Source: an uncultured Collinsella sp.
GTDB taxonomy: Bacteria; Actinomycetota; Coriobacteriia; Coriobacteriales; Coriobacteriaceae
Assembly: GCA_958437495.1 (NCBI GenBank)
Contig: CAUBOH010000008.1
Span: 15,244-79,243, forward strand
Direction: 5' to 3'
DNA: 64,000 nt
The notes beneath the pieces were generated by a model. That model was not told the DNA's origin, did no database searches, and saw only the letters and a list, made by a program, of their open reading frames with translations. The position numbers and the translations under genes are program-made. Each line of letters begins with the position of its first letter. Within the stretch, counting starts at the first letter, position 1. This document shows, one piece after another, positions 36,806-45,709 of this stretch.

Positions 36806-37543
36806 TTGTTTGTGCTTACTGATCAACAGGCTGAAGAGATGCTGAGTCGTCTAACTTCCTATTGCAAAGAATATTCCTTGAGCGTAAATGATACTGAGCT
36901 AAGGAAATGTATTCAGCATTTGGATTTGGTTCTGGAAACAAATAAGACAACCAATCTCACCCGTATTCTTAACGTAGAAGATGCTGCAATACTTCATATT
37001 CTTGACTCGCTTGTTTTGCTCCCTTATATCAATAAGGCTCCTGAGGGGGCTTTGCTCGATATGGGAACAGGTGCGGGTTTCCCTGGTATTCCATTAACGA
37101 TAACCACGCATCGTAAAGCTACTTATATTGACTCTGTTGGCAAGAAGGTTGATGCTGTTAATTCTTTTGTTCATGCTCTTGGATTGAAATATGCTCATGC
37201 AGTCCATGATCGCCTTGAAGAATATGCTCGAAGCCATAAGAAGCAGTTCTCTGCCGTAACCGCTCGCGCACTCGCCCCTCTACCGATTCTTGTTGAGTAT
37301 GCGGCTCCGTACCTCAAGGATGGAGGACTATTTGTTATCACGAAGGGCAATCCATCGGATGAGGAGCTTGCTTCCGGCATGTCAGCAGCTAAGACCTGCG
37401 GCTTCACTTTGCTTCTGAATGACGCATTCGATTTGCCTGAGGGCTTGGGCCACAGGGAGTTCATTGTTCTTAAGAAGAGCCATCCAGCATCCGTTTCATT
37501 GCCTCGTGCAAATGGCATGGCTAAGAAGAATCCGCTTGCTTAG
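36806..37543 (+). CDS. rsmG: 16S rRNA (guanine-527-N7) methyltransferase
   Basis: RsmG methylates G527 of 16S rRNA; loss gives low-level streptomycin resistance. The SAM-binding motif LLDMGTGAGFPGIPL is clear. I place the start at a TTG with AAAGGAG six bases upstream; an in-frame TTG further up lies inside the preceding terminator. The gene is strikingly more AT-rich than the window average, as are parA and parB behind it. The product is about 245 residues. Confidence 0.9.
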   Translation: MFVLTDQQAEEMLSRLTSYCKEYSLSVNDTELRKCIQHLDLVLETNKTTNLTRILNVEDAAILHILDSLVLLPYINKAPEGALLDMGTGAGFPGIPLTITTHRKATYIDSVGKKVDAVNSFVHALGLKYAHAVHDRLEEYARSHKKQFSAVTARALAPLPILVEYAAPYLKDGGLFVITKGNPSDEELASGMSAAKTCGFTLLLNDAFDLPEGLGHREFIVLKKSHPASVSLPRANGMAKKNPLA

Positions 37544-37544
37544 A

Positions 37545-37637
37545 TGTTTCGCGTGAAACATAATGGATAGTAATAACTGCTATGTTTCACGTGAAACATA
37601 GCAGTTGATATCGAATCGGAATGTTTCACGTGAAACA
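37545..37637. promoter_or_regulatory. parS: Cluster of three parS centromere sites
   Basis: TGTTTCGCGTGAAACA (37545-37560) and two copies of TGTTTCACGTGAAACA (37583-37598 and 37622-37637) match the bacterial parS consensus, which ParB binds. The middle site sits inside a larger 32-bp perfect palindrome (37575-37606). They lie between rsmG and parA, about 3 kb from the candidate origin, as expected for chromosome segregation. Confidence 0.95.
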
Positions 37638-37676
37638 TCCTCCGTTTGACAGCTTTAATACACACCAGGAGGGACC

Positions 37677-38477
37677 GTGGGATTTCGCGACGTTAAGCGT
37701 TCAAAGAGCGCCAAAAACACGCGTATCATTGCAATCATCAACCAAAAAGGCGGCGTTGGTAAGTCAACGACAGCTGTAAACCTTGCCGCGGCGCTGGGCG
37801 AGCAGGGTCGGAAGACGCTCATTGTCGATTTTGATCCGCAGGGAAACAGTACCAGCGGATTTGGAATTGAAAAGGAAGACCTCGATCACTGTATCTACGA
37901 TGCATTGCTGAATGATGTGCCGGCTGAATCACTTGTTCTTGATACAAACTGCAAAAAGGTATTCGTAATTCCGGCAACAATTCAGCTTGCAGGCGCCGAA
38001 ATTGAGCTTGTGAGTGCAATTGCTCGTGAAACTCGCCTTAAAGATTTGCTTGAGCCGATTCAGAACGAGTTCGATTTTATTTTCATTGACTGCCCTCCTT
38101 CGCTTGGCCTGCTTACTATCAACGCTTTGACCGCAGCAGACAGCGTTTTGATTCCGATCCAGTGCGAGTATTATGCTCTCGAGGGTGTTACGAAGCTACT
38201 TGAGTCAATGAAGATGGTCAAATCGCGTCTGAACAAGGGCTTAGACACCTATGGCGTGCTTATGACTATGTATGATTCGCGTACTTCTTTGTCAAATCAA
38301 GTTGTTGAGGAGGTCCAGTCGTACTTTGGTGATAAGGCATTTAAGACGTTGATTCCCCGTACGGTCAAAATCTCTGAAGCTCCTTCTTTTGGAGAACCGG
38401 TTATTACTTATGCACCGCAAAATAAGGGTGCAAAAGCATATATGAATCTTGCAAAAGAGGTGATCAAGCGTGCCTAG
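37677..38477 (+). CDS. parA: Chromosome segregation ATPase ParA/Soj
   Basis: ParA is a DNA-bound ATPase that moves the ParB-parS complex. The 266-residue product has the deviant Walker A KGGVGKSTTAVNLA, the switch VDFDPQGNST and DFIFIDCPPSLGLLT. It starts with GTG behind AGGAGG and overlaps parB by eight bases. Chromosomal type, given its size and neighbours. Confidence 0.97.
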   Translation: MGFRDVKRSKSAKNTRIIAIINQKGGVGKSTTAVNLAAALGEQGRKTLIVDFDPQGNSTSGFGIEKEDLDHCIYDALLNDVPAESLVLDTNCKKVFVIPATIQLAGAEIELVSAIARETRLKDLLEPIQNEFDFIFIDCPPSLGLLTINALTAADSVLIPIQCEYYALEGVTKLLESMKMVKSRLNKGLDTYGVLMTMYDSRTSLSNQVVEEVQSYFGDKAFKTLIPRTVKISEAPSFGEPVITYAPQNKGAKAYMNLAKEVIKRA

Positions 38478-39366
38478 CCCCAAAAAGCGCAGCGGATTAG
38501 GTCGTGGATTGAGCGCACTGGTTTCTGAAGCAGAATATGAAACCGGTGGTTCGTCTGCTGCGCCGACATCCGAAACCAAGCTGCCCATCGAAGATATTGT
38601 TCCCAATCCGAATCAGCCTCGAATTCACTTCAATGAAACTGAACTACGAGAGCTAAGTGAATCTATCCAGGAACACGGTGTTTTGCAGCCTCTCTTGGTT
38701 CGTAAACATGGCAACGGTTATGAAATCATTGCTGGCGAGCGTCGCTATCAGGCATCCAAACTGGCAGGCCTTGAGGAACTGCCGGTCATCATTAAGGAAG
38801 TTAATGATGAAGAAATGCTTGCTCTTGCACTTATTGAAAACCTTCAGCGTTCAGATCTGAATCCTGTCGAAGAGGCAAAAGGCTATCGTCAGCTCATTGA
38901 TGCAAGTGGGATGACCCAGGAGGCTCTATCAAAGGCTGTCAGTAAGTCACGTTCTGCAATTACAAATTCGCTTCGACTTCTCGATCTTCCGGAAGTCGTA
39001 CAGCAGATGATATTCGAAGGAAAACTCACAGCAGGTCACGCTAGGGCGATTCTTGCGGTTCCATATGAGGATGCCAGAATTAGGCTTGCAGAGAAAGTTG
39101 TTGCAGAAGGTCTTTCGGTCCGTGCGACAGAAAATCTTGCTCCGTTATTTTCTGCTGGAGAGACACCAAAGACCCCTAGGCCTGCAACACCTCAATCGTT
39201 TAAGAAGGCTGCGCGCGTTCTTCGTCAGGTATTTAATACCAACGTGCGCGTGAAGAGCTCACGTGGAAAGAACAAGATTGAGATTGAGTTCAAAGATGAG
39301 GAAGAGCTCTCACGTATTCTGGGTGAAATGATTCAATTTGATCAGGGTGACCAGGATGAAGAATAA
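38470..39366 (+). CDS. parB: Chromosome partitioning protein ParB/Spo0J
   Basis: ParB is a CTPase clamp that loads at parS. The N-terminal ParB/Srx domain shows NPNQPRIHFNE and the CTP motif GERRYQASK. The ENLQRSDLNPVEEA segment and the helix-turn-helix (SKAVSKSRSAITNSLRLLDL) follow, then a C-terminal dimerisation region of about 60 residues. It starts with GTG overlapping parA. Confidence 0.97.
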   Translation: MPSPKKRSGLGRGLSALVSEAEYETGGSSAAPTSETKLPIEDIVPNPNQPRIHFNETELRELSESIQEHGVLQPLLVRKHGNGYEIIAGERRYQASKLAGLEELPVIIKEVNDEEMLALALIENLQRSDLNPVEEAKGYRQLIDASGMTQEALSKAVSKSRSAITNSLRLLDLPEVVQQMIFEGKLTAGHARAILAVPYEDARIRLAEKVVAEGLSVRATENLAPLFSAGETPKTPRPATPQSFKKAARVLRQVFNTNVRVKSSRGKNKIEIEFKDEEELSRILGEMIQFDQGDQDEE

Positions 39367-39610
39367 GATTTTGACAGCTGCTGCTTTGGCAGCAACGGTG
39401 GCTGCTGGTGCATTTGCTGGATATAAGATCGTGACGGACGATGAACTCCGTGGCCGTTTGCTCCGTAGTGCTCAAGATATCGTTGATACATCTAAGAAGA
39501 AAATGGATGTTATGACGGAAGATGTTGCTATGCGAACTGCCCAAGTAACCAAGAATCCTAAGATTAATCAAGATTGGGTTAATCACCAGTGGGAAAATGT
39601 AGGCTATTAG
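39356..39610 (+). CDS. Small membrane-anchored protein behind parB
   Basis: The 84-residue product begins MKNKILTAAALAATVAAGAF, a single hydrophobic helix, followed by a charged soluble tail. It resembles the short YtxH-like gas-vesicle-type proteins only in layout; I assign no family. It overlaps the parB stop by 11 bases, so it is coupled to parAB. Confidence 0.75.
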   Translation: MKNKILTAAALAATVAAGAFAGYKIVTDDELRGRLLRSAQDIVDTSKKKMDVMTEDVAMRTAQVTKNPKINQDWVNHQWENVGY

Positions 39611-39637
39611 GTACCTAACAATTACTCACTATTTTTG

Positions 39638-39683
39638 AAGGGGTCCTTGTCTGAACACCAGAACAAGGGCCCCTTATTTCTTC
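39638..39683 (+). terminator. Terminator of the parAB operon
   Basis: AAGGGG.CCTTGT pairs with ACAAGG.CCCCTT with one mismatch, followed by ATTTCTT. Confidence 0.82.
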
Positions 39684-39732
39684 CGAAATAGTCGCAGAAC
39701 AATCGTGAGATGCGGATAGCCGATTGATATGA

Positions 39733-39768
39733 AACGGCCTCGGTTGCAATTAAACAACCGAGGCCGTT
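39733..39768 (-). terminator. Terminator of rlmN
   Basis: A perfect 14-bp stem (39733-39746 with 39755-39768) lies 35 bases behind the rlmN stop. The T-tract on the minus strand is weak. Confidence 0.65.
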
Positions 39769-39771
39769 CGA

Positions 39772-39787
39772 TGTTTCACATGAAACG
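39772..39787. promoter_or_regulatory. parS: Degenerate fourth parS-like site
   Basis: TGTTTCACATGAAACG differs from the parS consensus at two positions. It lies about 2.1 kb from the main cluster, behind rlmN. Confidence 0.6.
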
Positions 39788-39803
39788 TTTAGGTTGGTCT
39801 CCC

Positions 39804-40856
39804 CTACGCGTTCTTTTGGATCTTGAAGCGCTGCTTCAACTGACCGCAGGCCGCGTCGATATCGTTGCCGCGGGAATTACGGATCGTGGTCTCGATGCCG
39901 CGAGACTCAAGACGGCGCTGAAGATCTTCAACCTTATGGATCGGCGACGGCTTGAGCGGGCTGCCCTCGATATCGTTAAGCTGAATCAGGTTGACGTGGC
40001 ACAGCGTGCCCTCGCAGAAGTCGCAGAGCGCCTGCATCTCGGGGTTGGTGTCGTTGACACCCTCAATCATGGCGTACTCATAGGTTGGACGGCGACCGGT
40101 CTTCTCGGTGTAGAGCTGAAGGGCCTCGTGGAGGCGCAACAGCGTGTACTTCTTAACGCCCGGCATGAGCTTGTTGCGCGTCGACTGGATGGCGGAGTGC
40201 AGCGAGACGGCGAGCGTGAACTGCTCGGGAATATCTGCAAACTTGCGAATTCCAGTGATAACGCCGCTGGTAGAAACAGTAAGGTGACGAGCTCCAATGC
40301 CGATGCCATCGGGGTCGTTGAGGATGCGCAGCGCCTTGAGGACCTCGTCGTAGTTGGCAAACGGCTCGCCCTGGCCCATGAACACGACACTCGTTGCGCG
40401 CTCGCCAAAATCATTGGAGACATGGAGCACCTGGTCAACGATCTCTTGTGCGGTCAACGAACGCTTAAGGCCGTTCAGGCCGGTAGCACAAAATGCACAT
40501 CCCATACCGCAGCCGGCCTGGGTGGATACGCAAACGGAGAGCTTGTTGCGGCGAGGCATGCCGACGGTCTCGACGGAAATGCCGTCGTGATACTCGAGCA
40601 GGTATTTACGGGAGCCGTCCTTGGAGACCTGCTTGGTGAGCTCGGTCGGCGTGTCAAAAGCAAATGCCTCTTTGAGCTGCTCGCGGAAGGCCTTCGGAAG
40701 GTTGGTCATATCGTCAAACGAACAAACGTTCTTCTCAAAAACCCATTCAATGAGCTGTTTGGCGCGGAAGGTGGGCTGGCCGAGTTCGGCAACGAGCTCG
40801 CGAATATCGTTTTGGCTCAAGTCGCGAATGTCCTGAGATTTAGTCCTGGGATTCAT
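39804..40856 (-). CDS. rlmN: 23S rRNA/tRNA adenine-C2 methyltransferase
   Basis: RlmN is a radical SAM enzyme that methylates A2503 of 23S rRNA and A37 of some tRNAs. The cluster motif CGMGCAFC is present, as is FMGQGEP. The 350-residue length is typical. It faces the parAB operon and diverges from ddl. Confidence 0.96.
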   Translation of the reverse strand: MNPRTKSQDIRDLSQNDIRELVAELGQPTFRAKQLIEWVFEKNVCSFDDMTNLPKAFREQLKEAFAFDTPTELTKQVSKDGSRKYLLEYHDGISVETVGMPRRNKLSVCVSTQAGCGMGCAFCATGLNGLKRSLTAQEIVDQVLHVSNDFGERATSVVFMGQGEPFANYDEVLKALRILNDPDGIGIGARHLTVSTSGVITGIRKFADIPEQFTLAVSLHSAIQSTRNKLMPGVKKYTLLRLHEALQLYTEKTGRRPTYEYAMIEGVNDTNPEMQALCDFCEGTLCHVNLIQLNDIEGSPLKPSPIHKVEDLQRRLESRGIETTIRNSRGNDIDAACGQLKQRFKIQKNA

Positions 40857-40941
40857 GGAAGCCTTTCGATTTTGGGGAAACGTAGACGGTATCGCTACAA
40901 TATGGTATCAGCTGCAGAAATTATAGAGGAGGAGTCTGCCC

Positions 40942-41907
40942 ATGCCGGGTAAAAGCCTAGAGAACATGCACGTAGCGGTCTTGGCGGGCGGTCATTCCGC
41001 TGAGCGCGAGATTTCGCTCAATTCGGGAAAAAACGTCGTGGTGGCCTTGAGGGAGGCTGGCTACACTTCGGTGGAGCTGCTCGATACGGCCGCCGATGAC
41101 TTTATGGTGACTATGGCGACCGGTGGTTTCGATGTGGCGTTTATCGCCATGCACGGTGCTGGCGGCGAGGATGGCGCCATGCAGGGCGCCATGGAGACCT
41201 TGGGTATCCCCTACACGGCATCGGGCGTTCTCGCCAGCGCTTGCGGTGCGGACAAAGAGGTGTCCAAGCTCCTGTACGCCAAGGCAGGGATTCCCATCGC
41301 CCCCGGCCTGGCGCTCGAAACGGGTGACGAGGTCGATATCGACCATATCGTCAAGGTCTGTGGCGAACGCTGCTTTGTGAAGCCTGCTGTCAATGGTTCG
41401 AGCTACGGCATTTCGCTGGTGCATGAGCCTTCTGAGCTGCCGGCTGCCATCAAGAAGGCATTCGAGTATGGTGACAAAGTACTCGTCGAGAAGTGCATCG
41501 AGGGAACCGAGATTACGGTAGGCGTGTACGGCGAGGACGATGTGCGCGCCCTGCCGATCGTCGAGATTCGCAAGCCTGAGGATTGTGAGTTCTACGACTT
41601 GGACGTCAAGTACGTCGACCCTACGGATATCCACCGTATTCCGGCGCAGATTTCGCCTGAAAACTATGCCCGCGCCCAGGAGCTTGCTTGCGCTGCCCAC
41701 AAGGCCCTCGGCTGTCTGGGCATTTCGCGCAGTGACTTTATCGTGAGTGAAGACGGCCCCGTCATTCTTGAGACCAACACCATTCCCGGCATGACCGATA
41801 CGTCGCTGTATCCGGATGAGATTCGCCATACCGACGATATGACGTTTCCTCAGGTCTGTGACAGCCTGATTCGCATGGGCCTTCGTCGAGCGGGCGTTGC
41901 ATGCTAA
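40942..41907 (+). CDS. ddl: D-alanine-D-alanine ligase
   Basis: Ddl makes the D-Ala-D-Ala dipeptide for peptidoglycan. The N-terminal VAVLAGGHSAEREISLNSG, the ATP-grasp centre (CFVKPAVNGSSYGISLV) and VILETNTIPGMTDTSLYP are all typical. With 321 residues it is of normal length. GGAGGAG precedes the ATG, and its 3' end overlaps the exonuclease-helicase gene by seven bases. Confidence 0.95.
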   Translation: MPGKSLENMHVAVLAGGHSAEREISLNSGKNVVVALREAGYTSVELLDTAADDFMVTMATGGFDVAFIAMHGAGGEDGAMQGAMETLGIPYTASGVLASACGADKEVSKLLYAKAGIPIAPGLALETGDEVDIDHIVKVCGERCFVKPAVNGSSYGISLVHEPSELPAAIKKAFEYGDKVLVEKCIEGTEITVGVYGEDDVRALPIVEIRKPEDCEFYDLDVKYVDPTDIHRIPAQISPENYARAQELACAAHKALGCLGISRSDFIVSEDGPVILETNTIPGMTDTSLYPDEIRHTDDMTFPQVCDSLIRMGLRRAGVAC

Positions 41908-44795
41908 TCGAGGACGCTGTATCTCCTGGAACGCCGAAATTTGTCATCGATGCCTATGCCACGCTCGCCGAGCGCGCCAAGACGCAGTCGTTCGGTCTTA
42001 TCGAGGAGGATGTCATCGTCCTCGATACCGAGACCACGGGTTTGTCGGTGCAAGACAACGAATTGATCGAGATATCCGCGGCCCGTCTTTCGGGCCGCGA
42101 GGTCGTAGAGCGCTTCGATACCTTCGTGCATCCCAAGCAGCTGATTCCCGCCGAGATTACCGAGCTCACAAGTATCACGAACGCTGACGTGGCCGATGCT
42201 CCGTCAGCCGTTGAAGCCGTGTCTGCTCTCGCCGATTTTGTCGGCGGATGCCCGGTGATCGCGCATAACGCCACCTTCGATCGATCGTTTATCGAGTCGG
42301 TTAAGGGCGGTGTCAACGTGAGCGATATCTGGATTGATTCACTGGCGCTGTCGCGTATCGCGCTTCCGCGCTTGGCTTCGCACAAGCTGTCTTTTATGGC
42401 CGACCTGTTCGGCTGCGATTCGGTATCACACCGTGCCAACGCCGATGTCGATGCCCTGTGCGGCGTGTGGCGCGTGTTGCTCGTGGCACTCACTGACTTG
42501 CCCCAAGGCCTTATGGCGCGCCTGGCCGACATGCACCCCGACGTACCCTGGTCCTATCGTCCTATCTTCTCGTTCTTGGCAGGGCAGAACCCCGGGTCCA
42601 TCTTCTCTCTCAGCGCAGCTCGTGCTGACGTTCTCAAGGCAGATCGCGCCGACGATCGGGTGGACGCCGACGAACTGCCGGTCCTCAAGATGCCGAGTCG
42701 CGAAGAAATCGAGGCGGATTACGCCCCCGGCGGCCTGGTTAATCGCATGTATCCAACCTACGAGCCGCGCGATGAGCAGATCGCGATGGCGGTTGAGGTG
42801 CGCGATGCGCTGGTCACGGGAACCCATCGTGTGATCGAGGCGGGCACGGGCGTCGGTAAATCGATGGCGTATCTGGTGCCGTTCGCCGAGGCAGCGCGAC
42901 GTAACAACATCACCGTTGGCATTGCGACCAAATCGAATAATCTCGCTGACCAACTCATGTACCATGAACTGCCAAAACTTGCCGAGCAACTGCCAGGTGG
43001 CTTGTCGTTTTGCGCACTGAAGGGGTACGACCACTATCCGTGCTTGCGCAAACTTGAGCGTATGAGCCGCAGCCAAGTTGAAATTACAACCAAACGTGAT
43101 CCCGCCGACACGCTTACGGCGGTCGCGGTCATTATGGCGTACGTCTGCCAATCAGCCGATGGCGACCTCGACTCGCTCGGCATTCGGTGGCGCAGCGTCA
43201 ACCGCCCCGACTTTACGACGGCCTCGCGCGAGTGCGCTCGTCGCCTCTGCCCGTTTTTCCCTGATAAATGCCTCGTCCACGGTGCACGCCGTCGCGCGGC
43301 GCATGCCGATGTGGTTGTTACGAACCATTCTCTGCTATTCCGGAATGTCGCGGCCGAGGGCAGGATTTTGCCTCCGATTCGCCATTGGGTAATCGACGAG
43401 GCCCATTCTATCGAGCGCGAGGCACGTCGTCAGTGGGCGCGCGTGGTCTCGGCGGACGAATCGCGCGTTCTGTTTGAGCGTCTGGGCGGTTCGAGCACCG
43501 GCGCACTAAGCCAGGTTTCCCGTGATTTAGCAACCTCCGAGGGCTCTACGCTCTATCTGGGCCTTACTGCCAAGGCGACGTCGACGGTTGCCCGCGCGAA
43601 CATGGCGATCGCCGACGTATTTGATGGTGTCCGCGAGCTCGGCCGCCGTGCCCGTGGGGGTTATGACAACGCCAATCTATGGATTGGTCCCGAGCTGCGC
43701 GAATCTGACGACTGGCATGATTTCCTGCAGTCGGCCTGTGCTGCCATTGACGCGCTGGAGCAAGCCGACAAGAGCGTCGACGCACTGGTTCAAGCAGTCG
43801 CCGCCGACAAGCCCGAGGTCGTTGTCGACTTGGGCGACATCTCGCGCCGTCTGCACGAGCTGTCCGAGAACCTCAAGCTCATCATTGATGGTACGGACGA
43901 GCACTATGTGTACTCCCTGCAGGTCAATCGCAGGCTGCGTGCCGGCGGAGAGTCGATGACCGCAGAGCGCATCGATATTGGCGAGGCGTTGGCGACCGAG
44001 TGGCTGCCCGAGGTCCACACGGCGATCTTTGCCTCGGCGACCATGACCGTGTCAAAAAGCTTCGACCACTTTAACCATGCTGTCGGGCTCGATCGCATCG
44101 GTGCTTCAACATCTTCATCGCTGCACTTGGATTCGAGCTACGACTTCGATTCGAACATGGCCGTAGTCGTCGCCGGAGATATTCCCGATCCGCGCGACCG
44201 CGAGGCATATCTGGCGTCCCTTGAACATGTGCTGGTCGATGCGCACCTCGCCATGGGCGGATCGGTGCTCACACTGTTCACCAACCGGCGCGACATGGAG
44301 GACCTGTACGCTCGCGTTGAGCCCAAAGTTGCCCGTGCGGGTCTGGAGCTCAACTGCCAACAACGCAACTCATCTCCTCGTCGCCTACGCGACCGGTTTA
44401 TCAACGAGCCGGCTTCGTCGCTCTTCGCTCTCAAGGCTTTTTGGGAGGGCTTTGACGCCAGCGGTGAGACGCTGCGATGTGTCATCATTCCCAAGCTGCC
44501 GTTCTCCAGCCCTACCGATCCGCTCTCCTGCGAGCGTAACCTGCGCGAGGACCGTGCTTGGGCGCGCTATTCGCTACCCGAGGCGGTGCTCGAGGTCAAG
44601 CAGGCCGCGGGGCGTTTGATTCGCTCGTCGACCGATAGCGGTGTGCTGATCTTGGCGGATCCTCGCCTGGTGACGAAGGGGTATGGCAAGAAGTTTTTGA
44701 CATCGCTGCCCACCAGTTCATACCAGCGTATCGAGTCAGCCCAGATCGGCCACTACCTGCAGCTATGGCGACAGGCGCACGACCGACGGCATTAG
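41901..44795 (+). CDS. dinG: DnaQ-like exonuclease fused to DinG-type helicase
   Basis: The 964-residue protein joins a 3'-5' exonuclease of the DEDDh type (DTETTG near residue 45, HNATFD, HRANADVDA) to an XPD/DinG-like superfamily 2 helicase. The helicase shows Walker A AGTGVGKSMAYLVP, the DEAH box VIDEAHSIE and a C-terminal motif VI QAAGRLIRS. Four cysteines in the region around residues 375-460 may hold an iron-sulfur cluster, as in XPD. It probably processes flaps or R-loops in DNA repair. It is coupled to ddl and converges, overlapping by four bases, with the PafC-like gene. Confidence 0.93.
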   Translation: MLIEDAVSPGTPKFVIDAYATLAERAKTQSFGLIEEDVIVLDTETTGLSVQDNELIEISAARLSGREVVERFDTFVHPKQLIPAEITELTSITNADVADAPSAVEAVSALADFVGGCPVIAHNATFDRSFIESVKGGVNVSDIWIDSLALSRIALPRLASHKLSFMADLFGCDSVSHRANADVDALCGVWRVLLVALTDLPQGLMARLADMHPDVPWSYRPIFSFLAGQNPGSIFSLSAARADVLKADRADDRVDADELPVLKMPSREEIEADYAPGGLVNRMYPTYEPRDEQIAMAVEVRDALVTGTHRVIEAGTGVGKSMAYLVPFAEAARRNNITVGIATKSNNLADQLMYHELPKLAEQLPGGLSFCALKGYDHYPCLRKLERMSRSQVEITTKRDPADTLTAVAVIMAYVCQSADGDLDSLGIRWRSVNRPDFTTASRECARRLCPFFPDKCLVHGARRRAAHADVVVTNHSLLFRNVAAEGRILPPIRHWVIDEAHSIEREARRQWARVVSADESRVLFERLGGSSTGALSQVSRDLATSEGSTLYLGLTAKATSTVARANMAIADVFDGVRELGRRARGGYDNANLWIGPELRESDDWHDFLQSACAAIDALEQADKSVDALVQAVAADKPEVVVDLGDISRRLHELSENLKLIIDGTDEHYVYSLQVNRRLRAGGESMTAERIDIGEALATEWLPEVHTAIFASATMTVSKSFDHFNHAVGLDRIGASTSSSLHLDSSYDFDSNMAVVVAGDIPDPRDREAYLASLEHVLVDAHLAMGGSVLTLFTNRRDMEDLYARVEPKVARAGLELNCQQRNSSPRRLRDRFINEPASSLFALKAFWEGFDASGETLRCVIIPKLPFSSPTDPLSCERNLREDRAWARYSLPEAVLEVKQAAGRLIRSSTDSGVLILADPRLVTKGYGKKFLTSLPTSSYQRIESAQIGHYLQLWRQAHDRRH

Positions 44796-45709
44796 AGCGG
44801 ACAGACGAGCGTCTCCGCATAGTCGTACAGGCGCTTTGACAGGGCGGGGTCATCCATGATGCGGATGGCTCCGCCCTTTGCCATTACTTGGGCAAATAGC
44901 CACGCTTCGGACGTGTAGCGGACGGTTACGATTGCCGTGTCCTCGTCAGCCCGATTGACCGATGTGATGCCCGCCCAATCTAGATGGTCGGCAAGATCGA
45001 GCGGCATCGCGAGCTTTGTTTCGCGTCCCGCTTTCGCAAGCGAGTCTTGAAGGGTCGTAATCTTTGAGTGGTGCCGCTCGACCGAGTCGTCGGTCAGGAC
45101 GATATCCTCGATCTTGTCGAGGCGATAGCGGCGCTGCGCATCCTGCTCGGTGTCCCAGGCTACCAGGTACATGCTATCGCCGTTCGTCATAATGCGCAGG
45201 GGGTCAATGGTGCGCTCCCGCGCGTGCTCGTCGCCAAGCGAGCGATAGGCGATACGGCAGCGAACGCCGTCCTGGATGGCGCAATTGAGCTGCTGCCAAT
45301 GGGAGCCGCGCGCAACGGTGTCGACAACGCGCTGGTTATACCCCAGTTCCTCGGGCAGAAGCGCGCGGCGGATGCGCGCTGCCGTCGCCGGTTCGATGCC
45401 CAACGACTCAAGTTCATGGTTGAGTACGGCGCCCTCGGCCGCACTGAGACGCAACGGCAGCACACGGCCTGCCTCGCCCGTCAGAATGACGCGCTCGTCA
45501 CGGCATTCGCAGATGACACGTGCCCCCGATTCGCGGTCGGCGAGCGTCGAAATGATGCCGATAATCTCATCGAGTGAAGCACCGGTGATGTCGAAGCGAC
45601 TGCAGATTTCGCTGCGATCCATGCCCTTCTCGCCAGCGGCGTAGAGGGCTTCCATGATGTCGATGGCGCGCGAGAGCCTTTGCTCGCTCGTGAGTTTACG
45701 CACGGACAT
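44792..45709 (-). CDS. pafC: WYL-domain regulator, PafC-like
   Basis: The 305-residue product has an N-terminal winged helix (about 1-65) and a WYL domain (RCRIAYRSLGDEHARERTIDPL, SMYLVAWDTE, RRYRLDKIEDI) with a C-terminal WCX region. PafB and PafC together form the activator of the RecA/LexA-independent DNA-damage response in actinobacteria. It overlaps its partner by 14 bases, so both are made together. Symbol given by analogy. Confidence 0.82.
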   Translation of the reverse strand: MSVRKLTSEQRLSRAIDIMEALYAAGEKGMDRSEICSRFDITGASLDEIIGIISTLADRESGARVICECRDERVILTGEAGRVLPLRLSAAEGAVLNHELESLGIEPATAARIRRALLPEELGYNQRVVDTVARGSHWQQLNCAIQDGVRCRIAYRSLGDEHARERTIDPLRIMTNGDSMYLVAWDTEQDAQRRYRLDKIEDIVLTDDSVERHHSKITTLQDSLAKAGRETKLAMPLDLADHLDWAGITSVNRADEDTAIVTVRYTSEAWLFAQVMAKGGAIRIMDDPALSKRLYDYAETLVCPL

